Shown here: in pieces, positions 37,409-46,439 of the stretch
Position numbering within the stretch: the first letter of the stretch is position 1
How the letters are laid out: each line of letters opens with the position of its first letter
Source: Brucella pecoris
Lineage (GTDB): Bacteria; Pseudomonadota; Alphaproteobacteria; Rhizobiales; Rhizobiaceae
Direction: 5' to 3'
NCBI RefSeq assembly: GCF_006376675.1
Contig: NZ_VEWK01000002.1
Coordinates: 124,001 to 188,000, forward strand
Length of the DNA: 64,000 nt
Position numbers and translations under genes: made by a program
The notes under the pieces: generated by a model
Told to the model about the DNA's origin: nothing
The model's input: only the letters and a program-made list of their open reading frames with translations
The model's database searches: none

Positions 37409-37650
37409 CCCAGCCAGAAAAAGAGTGCTATGCCAAACGGTCTCTTAGAATTTACTTCATTAAGCGACCGTAATTATATGTTTTACAACGACTTCCAACC
37501 CGTTTCATGCGTTTGCACCGGCAACCGTGCGCCTATCCTCCAACATCACGAAGACGCTGACATCAATGGTTGCACAAGCCTTGCCTGAATGCGATAGCTC
37601 AGACTGTAACAGGTGGTTTCCATCCTAATCCATAAAAGAAAGGCGCAGAT

Positions 37651-38115
37651 ATGGCTCATCCCCAGGTTGGCGATCCGGCACCCGATTTCACTCTGCCTTC
37701 GGATAATGGCGAAATCTCCCTGTCATCTCTCAGAGGTAAGCCAGTCGTCATCTATTTCTATCCGAAAGACGATACTTCCGGCTGCACCAAGGAAGCGATT
37801 GCTTTCTCTCAGTTGAAACCGGATTTCGACACTATCGGAGTTCGTGTCATCGGTCTTTCTCCCGACAGCGCAGTAAAACACGCAAAATTTCGCAAGAAGC
37901 ACGACCTGACTGTTGATCTTGCTGCCGATGAAGACCGTGTGGCGCTTGAAGCCTATGGCGTGTGGGTCGAAAAGAGCATGTATGGTCGCAAATATATGGG
38001 TGTGGAACGCACGACCTTCCTGATCGATGCGGATGGGCACATCGCTCGTATCTGGAACAAGGTGAAAGTCGCCGGTCACGCCGAACAAGTGCTTGAAGCC
38101 GCTCGTGCGCTCTGA
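37651..38115 (+). CDS. bcp: thioredoxin-dependent peroxiredoxin Bcp
   Basis: A 154-residue atypical 2-Cys/1-Cys peroxiredoxin. The catalytic region is VIYFYPKDDTSGCTKEAIAF, with the peroxidatic Cys near residue 46. The resolving-Cys position five residues later is not cysteine, so it is probably a one-Cys type. It reduces peroxides in the cytosol. GAAAGG lies upstream of the ATG. The DUF455 gene starts 3 bp after its stop, so the two are probably cotranscribed. Confidence 0.92.
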   Translation: MAHPQVGDPAPDFTLPSDNGEISLSSLRGKPVVIYFYPKDDTSGCTKEAIAFSQLKPDFDTIGVRVIGLSPDSAVKHAKFRKKHDLTVDLAADEDRVALEAYGVWVEKSMYGRKYMGVERTTFLIDADGHIARIWNKVKVAGHAEQVLEAARAL

Positions 38116-38118
38116 ACG

Positions 38119-38946
38119 ATGCCAAACAAAACATCATACGAGCAGACGCTGCGCGGAAACGCCATTCGCGCCATATCTGCTTGTGATCTGGATGAAAAAG
38201 TCAGGCTGACACGAGAAACCGCTCATCGCTGGTTTGGACGTACGCTTTCGGTGCGCAGCCCGCTTGATCCACCGTTGCCAGACCGTCCGGGGCGCCCGGC
38301 CAAGCCGGAGCTTGTGCCGCCGCGCATGATGAAGAAGCGCTCGCTCCACACGGAGCATGGGCGAATTGCGCTCATGCATGCACTCGCCCATATCGAGCTG
38401 AATGCAATTGATCTTGCACTCGACATCATTGCCCGGTTTGCCGCCAAACCCATACCGCGCAGTTTCTTCGATGGTTGGATGAAAGTCGCCGACGATGAAG
38501 CCCGCCATTTCACGTTGTTGCGCGACCGTCTCAAGTCGCTCGGCGCAGACTATGGCGACATGCCTGCCCATGACGGGCTTTGGCAATCGGCACATCAAAC
38601 CCGCAACGACCTTGAAGCTCGTCTCGCTGTCGTGCCGCTTATTCTTGAGGCGCGCGGACTTGATGTTACACCATCCCTGCTTGAGAAGATGATTGAGACC
38701 GGTGACCATGAAACCGCTGCGATCCTCGACGTCATCTACAATGATGAGAAAACGCATGTTGCCGTGGGGGCCAAATGGTTCCGATTCTTCTGCGCGCAGA
38801 ACAAAATCGATCCTGCAGCGAGATTTCGCGAACTGGTTCGTGCCAATTTCCGTGGCGACCTCAAACCGCCCTTTAATGAGCTGGCGCGCGCCGAAGCTGG
38901 ATTGACGCCGTCCTTCTACCGCTCTCTATCGCCGGTATCGATCTAG
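38119..38946 (+). CDS. DUF455 ferritin-like domain protein
   Basis: A 275-residue helical protein. HALAHIELNAIDLALDIIARF, DDEARHFTLLRDRL and DHETAAILDVIYNDEKTHVAVG carry E-x2-H-like metal ligands of the ferritin-like fold. The DUF455 family is poorly characterised; a di-iron oxidase or hydroxylase role is possible. Tight coupling to bcp suggests a role in oxidative or peroxide metabolism (inference). Confidence 0.82.
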   Translation: MPNKTSYEQTLRGNAIRAISACDLDEKVRLTRETAHRWFGRTLSVRSPLDPPLPDRPGRPAKPELVPPRMMKKRSLHTEHGRIALMHALAHIELNAIDLALDIIARFAAKPIPRSFFDGWMKVADDEARHFTLLRDRLKSLGADYGDMPAHDGLWQSAHQTRNDLEARLAVVPLILEARGLDVTPSLLEKMIETGDHETAAILDVIYNDEKTHVAVGAKWFRFFCAQNKIDPAARFRELVRANFRGDLKPPFNELARAEAGLTPSFYRSLSPVSI

Positions 38947-39078
38947 TCGCTTCCTCAAATGCGCCGCTGGTGAAAACAAACCCGGTCGCATGGTCCGCGC
39001 AAGCCTCAAATGTAAAGGTCTGTTAACCCTAATAAGTTGTAATCAAGCTAGGGAATCGAGAAGGGGCATGCGGCTGGC

Positions 39079-40431
39079 ATGACTGGGAAGCAGGCGAAAA
39101 CATCGACAAAAAAGGTGTTCGGAGAGCGCAAGGAACCGCCTGTCCTCATCATTGCGCGCGGTGAAAAGATCAGCCATTTCACCTTTCGTCCCTGGATGGC
39201 AGCCCTTGGTGGTGCAGCTTTTCTGGCGCTTTCGGCAGGGTATCTTGGAGCGACTGCTTATCTCGTACTGCGCGACGACCTGATGAGCGCTGGCATCGCG
39301 CGTCATGCCCGTAATCAGCAGCTCTATGAAGATCGCATTTCCGCACTTCGCACCGAGGTTGACCGCATTACCAGTCGACAAATGCTCGATCAGCAGGTGA
39401 TGGAGAACAAGGTTGCCGAATTGATGCAGCGTCAACAGACCTTGAGTGCGCGTGACGGAAAACTTGCTCCCTTGCTGGAACGAGCTTCGCAATTGCAACC
39501 GATGCCGGAAATGCCAACGGAGAACGCACCAGATCTGGAAAAGCATAGTCAGCTTATCCCCGACGAGGCTCTGGCAGGACACGATTTTCCGGGTATAGAC
39601 CCGATCATCACCGGGCCTGTGCCCGGAAAATCTCTAGCTGAAAAGCCTGACCGTCGGGCCGACGCTGGTTCGATAGGGTTGCGTCTCTCAGGTGGGCTTT
39701 CGGGTGAATCGACACTAGAGACCTCCGACAAGATACTGGCCACCATCACCCAGAACCTTCATCGCATCGAGAGCGAACAGAACGGCAAGGTGCGCGTGCT
39801 GGCAGATGCAGCTTATGAAAAGGCCGACAGTATTATCGATACTTTGAATGCCGCCGGATTGCGGATCGAAACGCCGCACAATGCTGCCATAGCGATGGGT
39901 GGACCGCTTATTCCGGTTTCGTCACCCGGAACTGTGATCAATGATTTCGATATGCAGTTGCGTAACCTTGATAGCGCCCTTGATCGGCTCGACCAGGTAC
40001 GCAAACGTGTGAGTGCCCTACCCCTTGCCAATCCTGCACCGGACAAACCTGTAACGAGCCTATTCGGTGTGCGCCGTGATCCGTTTCTCGGAACGGCTGC
40101 GTTCCACTCCGGTATTGACTTCCGTGCAGCCTATGGACAGTCGGTGAAATCCACCGCAGCAGGCAAGGTCACGAAGGCGGGTCGTTTCGGTGGATACGGT
40201 AATATGGTCGAGATCGACCACGGCAATGGATTTTCGACCCGTTTCGCTCATCTCAGTCGCGTTGTTGTGCGCGATGGGCAGCATGTCGCCGCCGGAACCA
40301 TTGTGGGTGAAGCAGGAAGTTCCGGACGCTCGACTGGCAGTCACCTGCATTATGAAGTCCGTGAAAACGGGCGCGCGGTCAATCCTGTCAATTTTCTCAA
40401 AGCGGGCAAACAGATAGAGCCATTGCTTTAA
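39079..40431 (+). CDS. membrane-anchored M23 (LytM-type) peptidoglycan endopeptidase
   Basis: A 450-residue protein with an N-terminal cytoplasmic stretch, one membrane helix near residues 45-65 (ALGGAAFLALSAGYLGATAYL), and a periplasmic coiled-coil-like region (RISALRTEVDRITSRQMLDQQVMENKVAEL). The C-terminal M23 domain has zinc ligands H and D in AAFHSGIDFRA and H-x-H in GSHLHYEV. It should cleave peptide cross-links in peptidoglycan. Related Rhizobiales LytM proteins take part in polar growth, but whether this is such an orthologue was not tested. A terminator follows. Confidence 0.88.
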   Translation: MTGKQAKTSTKKVFGERKEPPVLIIARGEKISHFTFRPWMAALGGAAFLALSAGYLGATAYLVLRDDLMSAGIARHARNQQLYEDRISALRTEVDRITSRQMLDQQVMENKVAELMQRQQTLSARDGKLAPLLERASQLQPMPEMPTENAPDLEKHSQLIPDEALAGHDFPGIDPIITGPVPGKSLAEKPDRRADAGSIGLRLSGGLSGESTLETSDKILATITQNLHRIESEQNGKVRVLADAAYEKADSIIDTLNAAGLRIETPHNAAIAMGGPLIPVSSPGTVINDFDMQLRNLDSALDRLDQVRKRVSALPLANPAPDKPVTSLFGVRRDPFLGTAAFHSGIDFRAAYGQSVKSTAAGKVTKAGRFGGYGNMVEIDHGNGFSTRFAHLSRVVVRDGQHVAAGTIVGEAGSSGRSTGSHLHYEVRENGRAVNPVNFLKAGKQIEPLL

Positions 40432-40445
40432 GTTACTGAAACGAA

Positions 40446-40470
40446 AAAACCCGGCCAGAAGCCGGGTTTT
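40446..40470. terminator. Rho-independent terminator between the M23 gene and prfB
   Basis: AAAACCCGGC, loop CAGAA, GCCGGGTTTT, with A- and T-runs on both sides. It serves the M23 gene (+) and the convergent prfB (-). Confidence 0.9.
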
Positions 40471-40499
40471 GTTTTCTATGCACGTGTATTTACGATTAA

Positions 40500-41628
40500 T
40501 CAATCGATGTCGTCGACCATTTCGCCGCCGCCCTGAATACGGTGGGCAAGTGCGGCTTCCATAAATGGCGTAACGGTACCATCCAGCACTTCCTGCGGGT
40601 TGGTGCTCTCAACGCCGGTGCGCAGATCCTTGACGAGCTGATAAGGCTGCAGAACGTAGGAGCGAATCTGATGCCCCCAACCGATGTCGGTCTTGGTGGC
40701 ATTCGCCGCATCCGTCGCTTCTTCGCGCTTTTTCAATTCCTCTTCATAGAGGCGTGCGCGCAGCATCGACCATGCCTTTTCCCGGTTCTTGTGCTGTGAG
40801 CGCTCCGCCTGACACTGCACCACGATTCCAGTCGCGATATGCGTGATACGCACTGCTGAATCCGTGGTATTGACGTGCTGGCCGCCCGCACCCGAAGCGC
40901 GGTAGGTATCGATGCGAACATCGGCTTCCGTAACCTGGACATCGATATTGTCATCGATCACAGGGTAGACCCAGATGCTGGCAAAGGACGTGTGGCGGCG
41001 AGCGTTGGAGTCATAAGGCGAGATGCGGACCAGGCGATGGACGCCCGATTCTGTCTTCATCATGCCGTATGAATTGTGCCCCTTAACGAGAATGGTTGCG
41101 GACTTGATGCCCGCTTCTTCGCCATCATGCACTTCCATCACTTCGACCTTGCGGCCGCTGCGTTCCGCCCAGCGCGTATACATGCGCAACAGCATCGACG
41201 CCCAATCCTGGCTTTCCGTGCCGCCAGCACCGGCATGCACTTCGACATAGGTATCGTTCGCATCGGCTTCGCCCGACAGCAGCATGTCGATCTGGCGACG
41301 ATCAATCTCGACCTTCAGCTCACGGATGGTATTTTCCGCGTCCTCGATGATCGACTTGTCACCTTCCTCCTCGCCCATGGCGATGAGTTCGATGCTATCT
41401 TTCAGCGTCTGGGTAAGCTGATTGATGCCATTGATGCTGTCTTCCAGTTGCTGGCGCTCGCGCATCAGCTTCTGGGCTTCCTGGGCATCATTCCACAACG
41501 TGGGATCTTCGGCTTTCTGATTGAGATAGCCGAGACGTTTTATCGCCTGATCCCAGTCAAAGATGCCTCCTCAGCAGGCTTATGGCCTGCTTGATTTCGT
41601 CAACCAGCGTCTCGATTTCCGCGCGCAT
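40500..41628 (-). CDS. prfB: peptide chain release factor 2 (with programmed +1 frameshift)
   Basis: RF2 ends translation at UGA and UAA. The gene is split: ATG 41628 opens a 23-codon frame ending at TGA 41559-41557. The main frame continues after a +1 shift, giving 375 residues. Joined, the reading is [20 protein letters not shown]... then [20 protein letters not shown], the normal RF2 N-terminus. The catalytic GGQ is in [12 protein letters not shown]. The stop-recognition tripeptide position reads SPY ([10 protein letters not shown]) rather than the enterobacterial SPF. Taking the gene from the TTG at 41498 would lose 43 residues. It lies between the M23 peptidase gene and the PBP1a gene. 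Confidence 0.96.
41557..41571 (-). promoter_or_regulatory. prfB programmed frameshift site
   Basis: On the minus strand, AGGAGG, then CAT, then CTT TGA followed by C. An internal Shine-Dalgarno sits 3 nt before the slippery CUU, and an in-frame UGA-C follows. This is the autoregulatory RF2 frameshift: low RF2 stalls at UGA and allows +1 slippage on CUUU. Confidence 0.97.
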
Positions 41629-41674
41629 GGGCAAATCGTTCCTTCAATATCAGTCTATTTCATCTGAGAAGCTG

Positions 41675-41690
41675 AACCGGTCGGTTCAGG
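41675..41690. promoter_or_regulatory. 16-bp near-palindrome upstream of prfB
   Basis: TGAACCGGTCGGTTCA lies 47 bp upstream of the prfB start. It shares the core GAACCG-N2-CGGTTC with the palindrome in front of tolC (17320-17335). A common TetR-type regulator is possible. Confidence 0.45.
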
Positions 41691-41750
41691 CGCCGCGGAC
41701 CATAGTGAGCACGCGGCGCGGTGTAAAGGGTAAAGCCCTGCTTTTCCCGA

Positions 41751-44210
41751 TCAGTAAAGTCCGCCGGAACCGGAGTTGATCGCACGGGTTGCCTGCGGCG
41801 ACTGTGGCGCAACGGGTGAACCTTCACGGAACGAATCCATGCCAATGACCGAATAGCTGTCAGACGGGCCAGTACCCGGCTTGAAAGCCTCCATGATCAC
41901 ATTTGGATCGCCTTGATTGGCGCGCATGCCGGTCTTCCGGTTGATAGCGATAACGGTCATGCCTTCAGGCACGCGGAAATCCACCTTCGGCGTACCGGCC
42001 AGAGCTTGCTCCATAAAGGACTTGAACACTGGCGCTGCCAGACCGCCACCGGTATTGCCGCGACCAAGTGGCGTGGGTGTGTCGTAGCCCATGAAAACGC
42101 CGACCACGAGATCAGGAGTGAAGCCTACGAACCAGGCATCCTTCTCGTCATTCGTCGTACCGGTCTTGCCGGCCATTGGACGATCGAGGCTCTTCAAAAT
42201 CTGCGCCGTACCGCGCTGAACGACACCTTCCATCATCGACGTGATCTGATAGGCGGTCATCGGATCGAGCACCTGATCGCGATTATCGATCAATGTAGGC
42301 TCATCCTGATTGGCCCATTCCTGCGCATTGCAGCCCTCGCACTGGCGCGCGTCGTGCTTGAAGACGGTCTTGCCATAGCGATCCTGAATGCGATCGATCA
42401 TCGAAGGCGTTATGCTCTGGCCGCCATTTGCCATGATGGAATAGGCCGTCACCATACGCAGAACGGTTGTTTCGCCCGCACCAAGCGCCATCGAAAGAAC
42501 GGGCAGCATCTTGTCGTAAATACCGAAGCGTTCAGCATATTCAGCCACGAGCTTCATGCCCATGTCCTGCGCGAGACGCACCGTCATCACATTACGCGAC
42601 TGTTCGATACCGTAACGCAGCGTGGACGGGCCGGAGAACTTGCCGGAATAATTCTTCGGAGCCCAAACGCCAAGCGAACCACCCTGATTGACTTCCAGCG
42701 GACCATCCAGAACCACGGAAGCAGGTGTATAGCCGTTATCGAGGGCCGCAGCATAAACGAACGGCTTGAATGAGGAACCCGGCTGGCGATAGGCCTGCGT
42801 CGCGCGGTTAAATTCCGATTCCGCGTAAGAGAAACCGCCGACCATGGCCAAAACACGGCCCGTATGCGGGTCCATGGCGACAAGCGCGCCCTCAAGCTTC
42901 GGCGGCTGCTGGAGACGATAGCGGGAATCGCCTTCCTTGGAGACATAGACGATGTCGCCCGCCTTCAGAACACCTTCCGGCGACTTCGCGCTGGTACGCT
43001 TGCCACCGATATTCACGACGCGCATCGCCCACTTCATATCATCGGCAGCGATGAACGCGCGCTTGCGTTCCTTACTGCGGGAACCTGATGCCTCAAGCGG
43101 CGGCTGCAGTCCGATATCGGCGCCTGCAGCAGAAACATTGAGCACAACGGCGAGCTGCCATTCCGGCACATCCGAGTAGGACTGCATATCACCGAATGCT
43201 GCGCCCCAATCGTTGCCCAGCTCGACATTCTTCATCGGTCCGCGCCAACCGCGTGCTTCATCATAGCGAAGCAGTGCCGCCTGCAAGGACTTGCGCGCTT
43301 CAACCTGAAGGGTTGGATTCAGCGTTGTGCGAACAGAAAGACCACCTTCATAAAGCGCATCGACACCGTATTTCTGGATGATCTGGCGGCGCACTTCCTC
43401 GGTGAAATATTCCGACGCAAACACATAATGGGCGTCCGAACGTTCCTTGACACCGAGCGGCTGCTTTTTGGCTTCGGCGGCTTCTTCGGCGGTGATGTAG
43501 CCGTTTTCGCCCATTCGATCGATCACCCAGTTGCGGCGCTCGATGGCGCGCTCTGGCTGGCGGAACGGATGATAATTGTTCGGGCCTTTAGGCAAAGCTG
43601 CAAGATATGCGCTTTCGGCGATAGAAAGCTCGCCGACCGATTTGTCGAAATATGTCAGTGCCGCACTGGCGATACCGTATGAACCAAGACCGAAGAAGAT
43701 TTCATTGAGATACAGTTCGAGAATACGGTCCTTGGAGTACGCCTGCTCGATGCGCATAGCCAGAATGGCTTCCTTGATCTTGCGATCATAGGTCTGCTTC
43801 GACGTCAGAAGGAAGTTTTTTGCGACCTGCTGAGTGATAGTAGATGCGCCGACCGGACGGCGGCCGGAACCCATATTCTTGACGTTGGTTATCATGGCGC
43901 GAGCAAGACCCGCGAAGTCGAGGCCATGATGTTCGTAGAAGGTCTTGTCTTCAGCCGAAACGAAAGCCGCTTTGACGCGGTTCGGAACAGCCTGAATGGG
44001 AATATAAAGACGACGCTCACGGGCAAACTCTGCCATGAGGCTACCATCGGAGGCGTGAACGCGCGTCATTACCGGCGGCTCGTATTTTGCGAGCACCTCG
44101 TAATCTGGCAAATCCTTCGTGAGACTTCCGACGTAAAGGGCGACGCCACCTGCCACGAGGAGCATCAGCACCGTTCCGATCCCGAAGAAATATCCGATAA
44201 GCCTTACCAT
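41751..44210 (-). CDS. mrcA: penicillin-binding protein 1A (bifunctional class A PBP)
   Basis: This protein makes peptidoglycan strands and cross-links them in the periplasm. It has 819 residues, a single N-terminal membrane helix (FFGIGTVLMLLVAGGVAL), and a GT51 glycosyltransferase domain (SAEDKTFYEHHGLDFAGLAR and ASTITQQVAKNFLL). The transpeptidase domain has Ser in RQPGSSFKPFVY, SRN-type EQSRNVMTVRL, and KTGTTNDEKDAWFVG. A Gly/Ser-rich C-terminus follows. prfB and the M23 peptidase are downstream and an amidase is upstream, so several wall genes cluster here. Confidence 0.95.
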   Translation of the reverse strand: MVRLIGYFFGIGTVLMLLVAGGVALYVGSLTKDLPDYEVLAKYEPPVMTRVHASDGSLMAEFARERRLYIPIQAVPNRVKAAFVSAEDKTFYEHHGLDFAGLARAMITNVKNMGSGRRPVGASTITQQVAKNFLLTSKQTYDRKIKEAILAMRIEQAYSKDRILELYLNEIFFGLGSYGIASAALTYFDKSVGELSIAESAYLAALPKGPNNYHPFRQPERAIERRNWVIDRMGENGYITAEEAAEAKKQPLGVKERSDAHYVFASEYFTEEVRRQIIQKYGVDALYEGGLSVRTTLNPTLQVEARKSLQAALLRYDEARGWRGPMKNVELGNDWGAAFGDMQSYSDVPEWQLAVVLNVSAAGADIGLQPPLEASGSRSKERKRAFIAADDMKWAMRVVNIGGKRTSAKSPEGVLKAGDIVYVSKEGDSRYRLQQPPKLEGALVAMDPHTGRVLAMVGGFSYAESEFNRATQAYRQPGSSFKPFVYAAALDNGYTPASVVLDGPLEVNQGGSLGVWAPKNYSGKFSGPSTLRYGIEQSRNVMTVRLAQDMGMKLVAEYAERFGIYDKMLPVLSMALGAGETTVLRMVTAYSIMANGGQSITPSMIDRIQDRYGKTVFKHDARQCEGCNAQEWANQDEPTLIDNRDQVLDPMTAYQITSMMEGVVQRGTAQILKSLDRPMAGKTGTTNDEKDAWFVGFTPDLVVGVFMGYDTPTPLGRGNTGGGLAAPVFKSFMEQALAGTPKVDFRVPEGMTVIAINRKTGMRANQGDPNVIMEAFKPGTGPSDSYSVIGMDSFREGSPVAPQSPQATRAINSGSGGLY

Positions 44211-44473
44211 AAATGCGGAATCCTGCCTTCAGATTATTCACATGATAAGGGTCAAAGCACGAACAGCCAACCCTTTAACCCAATTTTGCCGTATAGCAAC
44301 CACTGGCTTAGTGACCAGCAAATGAGTCAAAGGCAAGATGGTTTACGTGTTTTTACCAATTTAACGCTGTCACTTTCGTCCGCATGACGAAAATCCACAA
44401 AACTGTTGCAAGCATGCATCTTATAAGCTGAAGCGCATTCAACACCAAGCGGACATATCCACTTTCCAGCTCC

Positions 44474-45712
44474 CTACCCTTTGCTCATGCTTGCCGGATG
44501 CTTCAACGTTTCGAAAGCCTTGATTGCAATCGCCAATCGATCCGCGAGCCTCTTGCGCCATTCCGGGTTACTAATCAGCTTTTCATCCTCGACGTTGGAC
44601 AGATACCCGATTTCGATCAGAACGGACGGCACATCCGGCGCGCGCAGGACCTGGAAACCGGCGAAACGATGCGGATTATTGATGAGGTTCACCTGCCCTT
44701 GCAGGGAATGTATCACCTTCTCGGCAAAACTCAGCGAGAATGTATGCGTTTCACGTCTTGTCAGATCGAGAAGGATATCGGTCACCTCGGGCTGCTCTTC
44801 TGGTGCGGCTCCGGCCAGACTATCCGACTTGTTTTCACGCTCAGCCATGGCGCGCGCAACAGAGTCCGATGCCTTATCGGAGATTGTGTAAACTGTTGCG
44901 CCGCGAATATCGTGCTGGTTGATCGTATCTGCATGGATGGAAATAAACAGATCCGCCTCATGTTGGCGGGCAATCCGCACCCGTTCGGAAAGGCGCAGAA
45001 AAGTATCATCAGAGCGGGTCATCAGAACTTTGATGTTGCTTTCCTGTGCCAGACGATCTCGCAGCTCCTGCCCGAAAGCGAGCGTCAGATCTTTTTCCTT
45101 GATACCACTGAGGCTTTCAGCTCCGCTATCGATACCGCCGTGACCAGGATCGATCATAACGGTAAACGGGCGCGCGGCAGACGCATTCCGCGATATAGCC
45201 TGAATGGGCTTTTCACCCCGGTCCGTCGAGCTCGTTATTTCCTCGCGGCCTTTCAATTGTTCCGCAAACTCCCGGTCCGAAGTGGCAACGACATCGGCCA
45301 CCAAGCGGTAACCCGATTCACTTTCATTTTTCAGAATGCGAAGATCCTCGACCTTGAAGGGACCGCGCAATGTCAAGATCAGGCGTGAACGGCCCTTGCC
45401 GACGAGTCCATAGCGAACGCGAGATACGAGCCCTCGGGCTTCCAGACTTTTTTCATCGAAACCAAAGCGTGTTTCAGGCAAGTCGACGACAAGGCGATGC
45501 GGATTATCGAGAAGCAAGGTCGAAAGTTTTGGTTCCCGATCAAACATGACGACGATGCGCGTTCGCAGATCATCGCCGGCCATACGGAAGGTCAGCGCAG
45601 ATAGTGGAGAAGTGATGCGATCGGCAGCAAAGACAGATGCGGTTTGGAACAGCGAAATCGACAAAAGAGCAAACAATGCCAGGAGGCACCTTGCACTCGG
45701 CAATCGTGTCAT
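44474..45712 (-). CDS. N-acetylmuramoyl-L-alanine amidase (AmiC-type)
   Basis: A 412-residue secreted amidase that cleaves the lactyl-amide bond of peptidoglycan. It has a signal peptide (CLLALFALLSISLFQTASVFA) and an AMIN domain with beta strands around LTFRMAGDDLRTRIVVMFD. The Amidase_3 domain follows: MIDPGHGGIDSGAESLSG with a His ligand and Glu, then FISIHADTINQHDIRGATVYT, and a late VLIEIGYLSNVEDEKLI. Start 45712 is chosen to begin at the signal peptide; the frame is open to 45751. Confidence 0.92.
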   Translation of the reverse strand: MTRLPSARCLLALFALLSISLFQTASVFAADRITSPLSALTFRMAGDDLRTRIVVMFDREPKLSTLLLDNPHRLVVDLPETRFGFDEKSLEARGLVSRVRYGLVGKGRSRLILTLRGPFKVEDLRILKNESESGYRLVADVVATSDREFAEQLKGREEITSSTDRGEKPIQAISRNASAARPFTVMIDPGHGGIDSGAESLSGIKEKDLTLAFGQELRDRLAQESNIKVLMTRSDDTFLRLSERVRIARQHEADLFISIHADTINQHDIRGATVYTISDKASDSVARAMAERENKSDSLAGAAPEEQPEVTDILLDLTRRETHTFSLSFAEKVIHSLQGQVNLINNPHRFAGFQVLRAPDVPSVLIEIGYLSNVEDEKLISNPEWRKRLADRLAIAIKAFETLKHPASMSKG

Positions 45713-46439
45713 AGCGTTTTCAGCGCTTCGAAAATGCATCAGCCGCCACAATCAAGAACAACATCATTGAATGACTGGTATCAATAATCGCGATACCGGC
45801 ACGCTTGCCCCTGCACCATCTCGCCCGAATACCCATTAAAACACTCGTACAGAACTACAGTTAATGAAGGATTTCCAGCCGTATTTCGACCTTGAATAGG
45901 TCCTATACTCAGCTTTCGGCGAAATTGCGATACGAATGTCAATTGATATTCGCACTTGTCATCGTTCAAACGACGCCATAAAAGCTATGAAAGGTTATGG
46001 GTGAACTATCAGAATCGTTTGCCGGTTCTCAAAACGAACCGCAAGTAATGATAGTGAAAACAGCGGCATATTCATTCGCCGCCCTCGATAACCGGCACAG
46101 AATTCAGCGGAGATGTGGCTCCCCCGCCCTCCGTTTCTATCGGCCGACTGCGCATCTTTACGCGCTGTCGCCAACGCTCGAAAAGAGCAAAGAGGTCGGC
46201 CCGGCTTTTCCGGGTCATATATGAGGTCGTTTCGTTCGGAACAGCTATGGGTCAAGCAAGACTGACCATTGCGAACCTGAAGACCGTGATCGCCACGAGG
46301 CCGTCGCGCGCGGAGGCAGCAGCTTTTATTCCGACGAACCCAGAATCATCCGGCAGATGCAACGCAGTGAGCACGGCGGCCCTCAGGGTTTTGCCCGGCG
46401 TACGCGTTTTGCGTCTTGGCGCCGGCAGGAAAGACAATA
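45713..46439. promoter_or_regulatory. about 690-727-bp region upstream of the RNase E gene
   Basis: No coding gene is convincing here. The segment nearest rne (46190-46440) has small hairpins: CCCGG-CTTTT-CCGGG at about 46200-46214, and a GTTCG...CGAAC frame around 46233-46276 enclosing TGGGTCA/TGACCA. RNase E genes in enterobacteria have long structured leaders that RNase E cuts to regulate itself. A similar leader is plausible here but unproven. An ATAGG-T-CCTAT repeat lies at 45896-45906. Confidence 0.4.
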
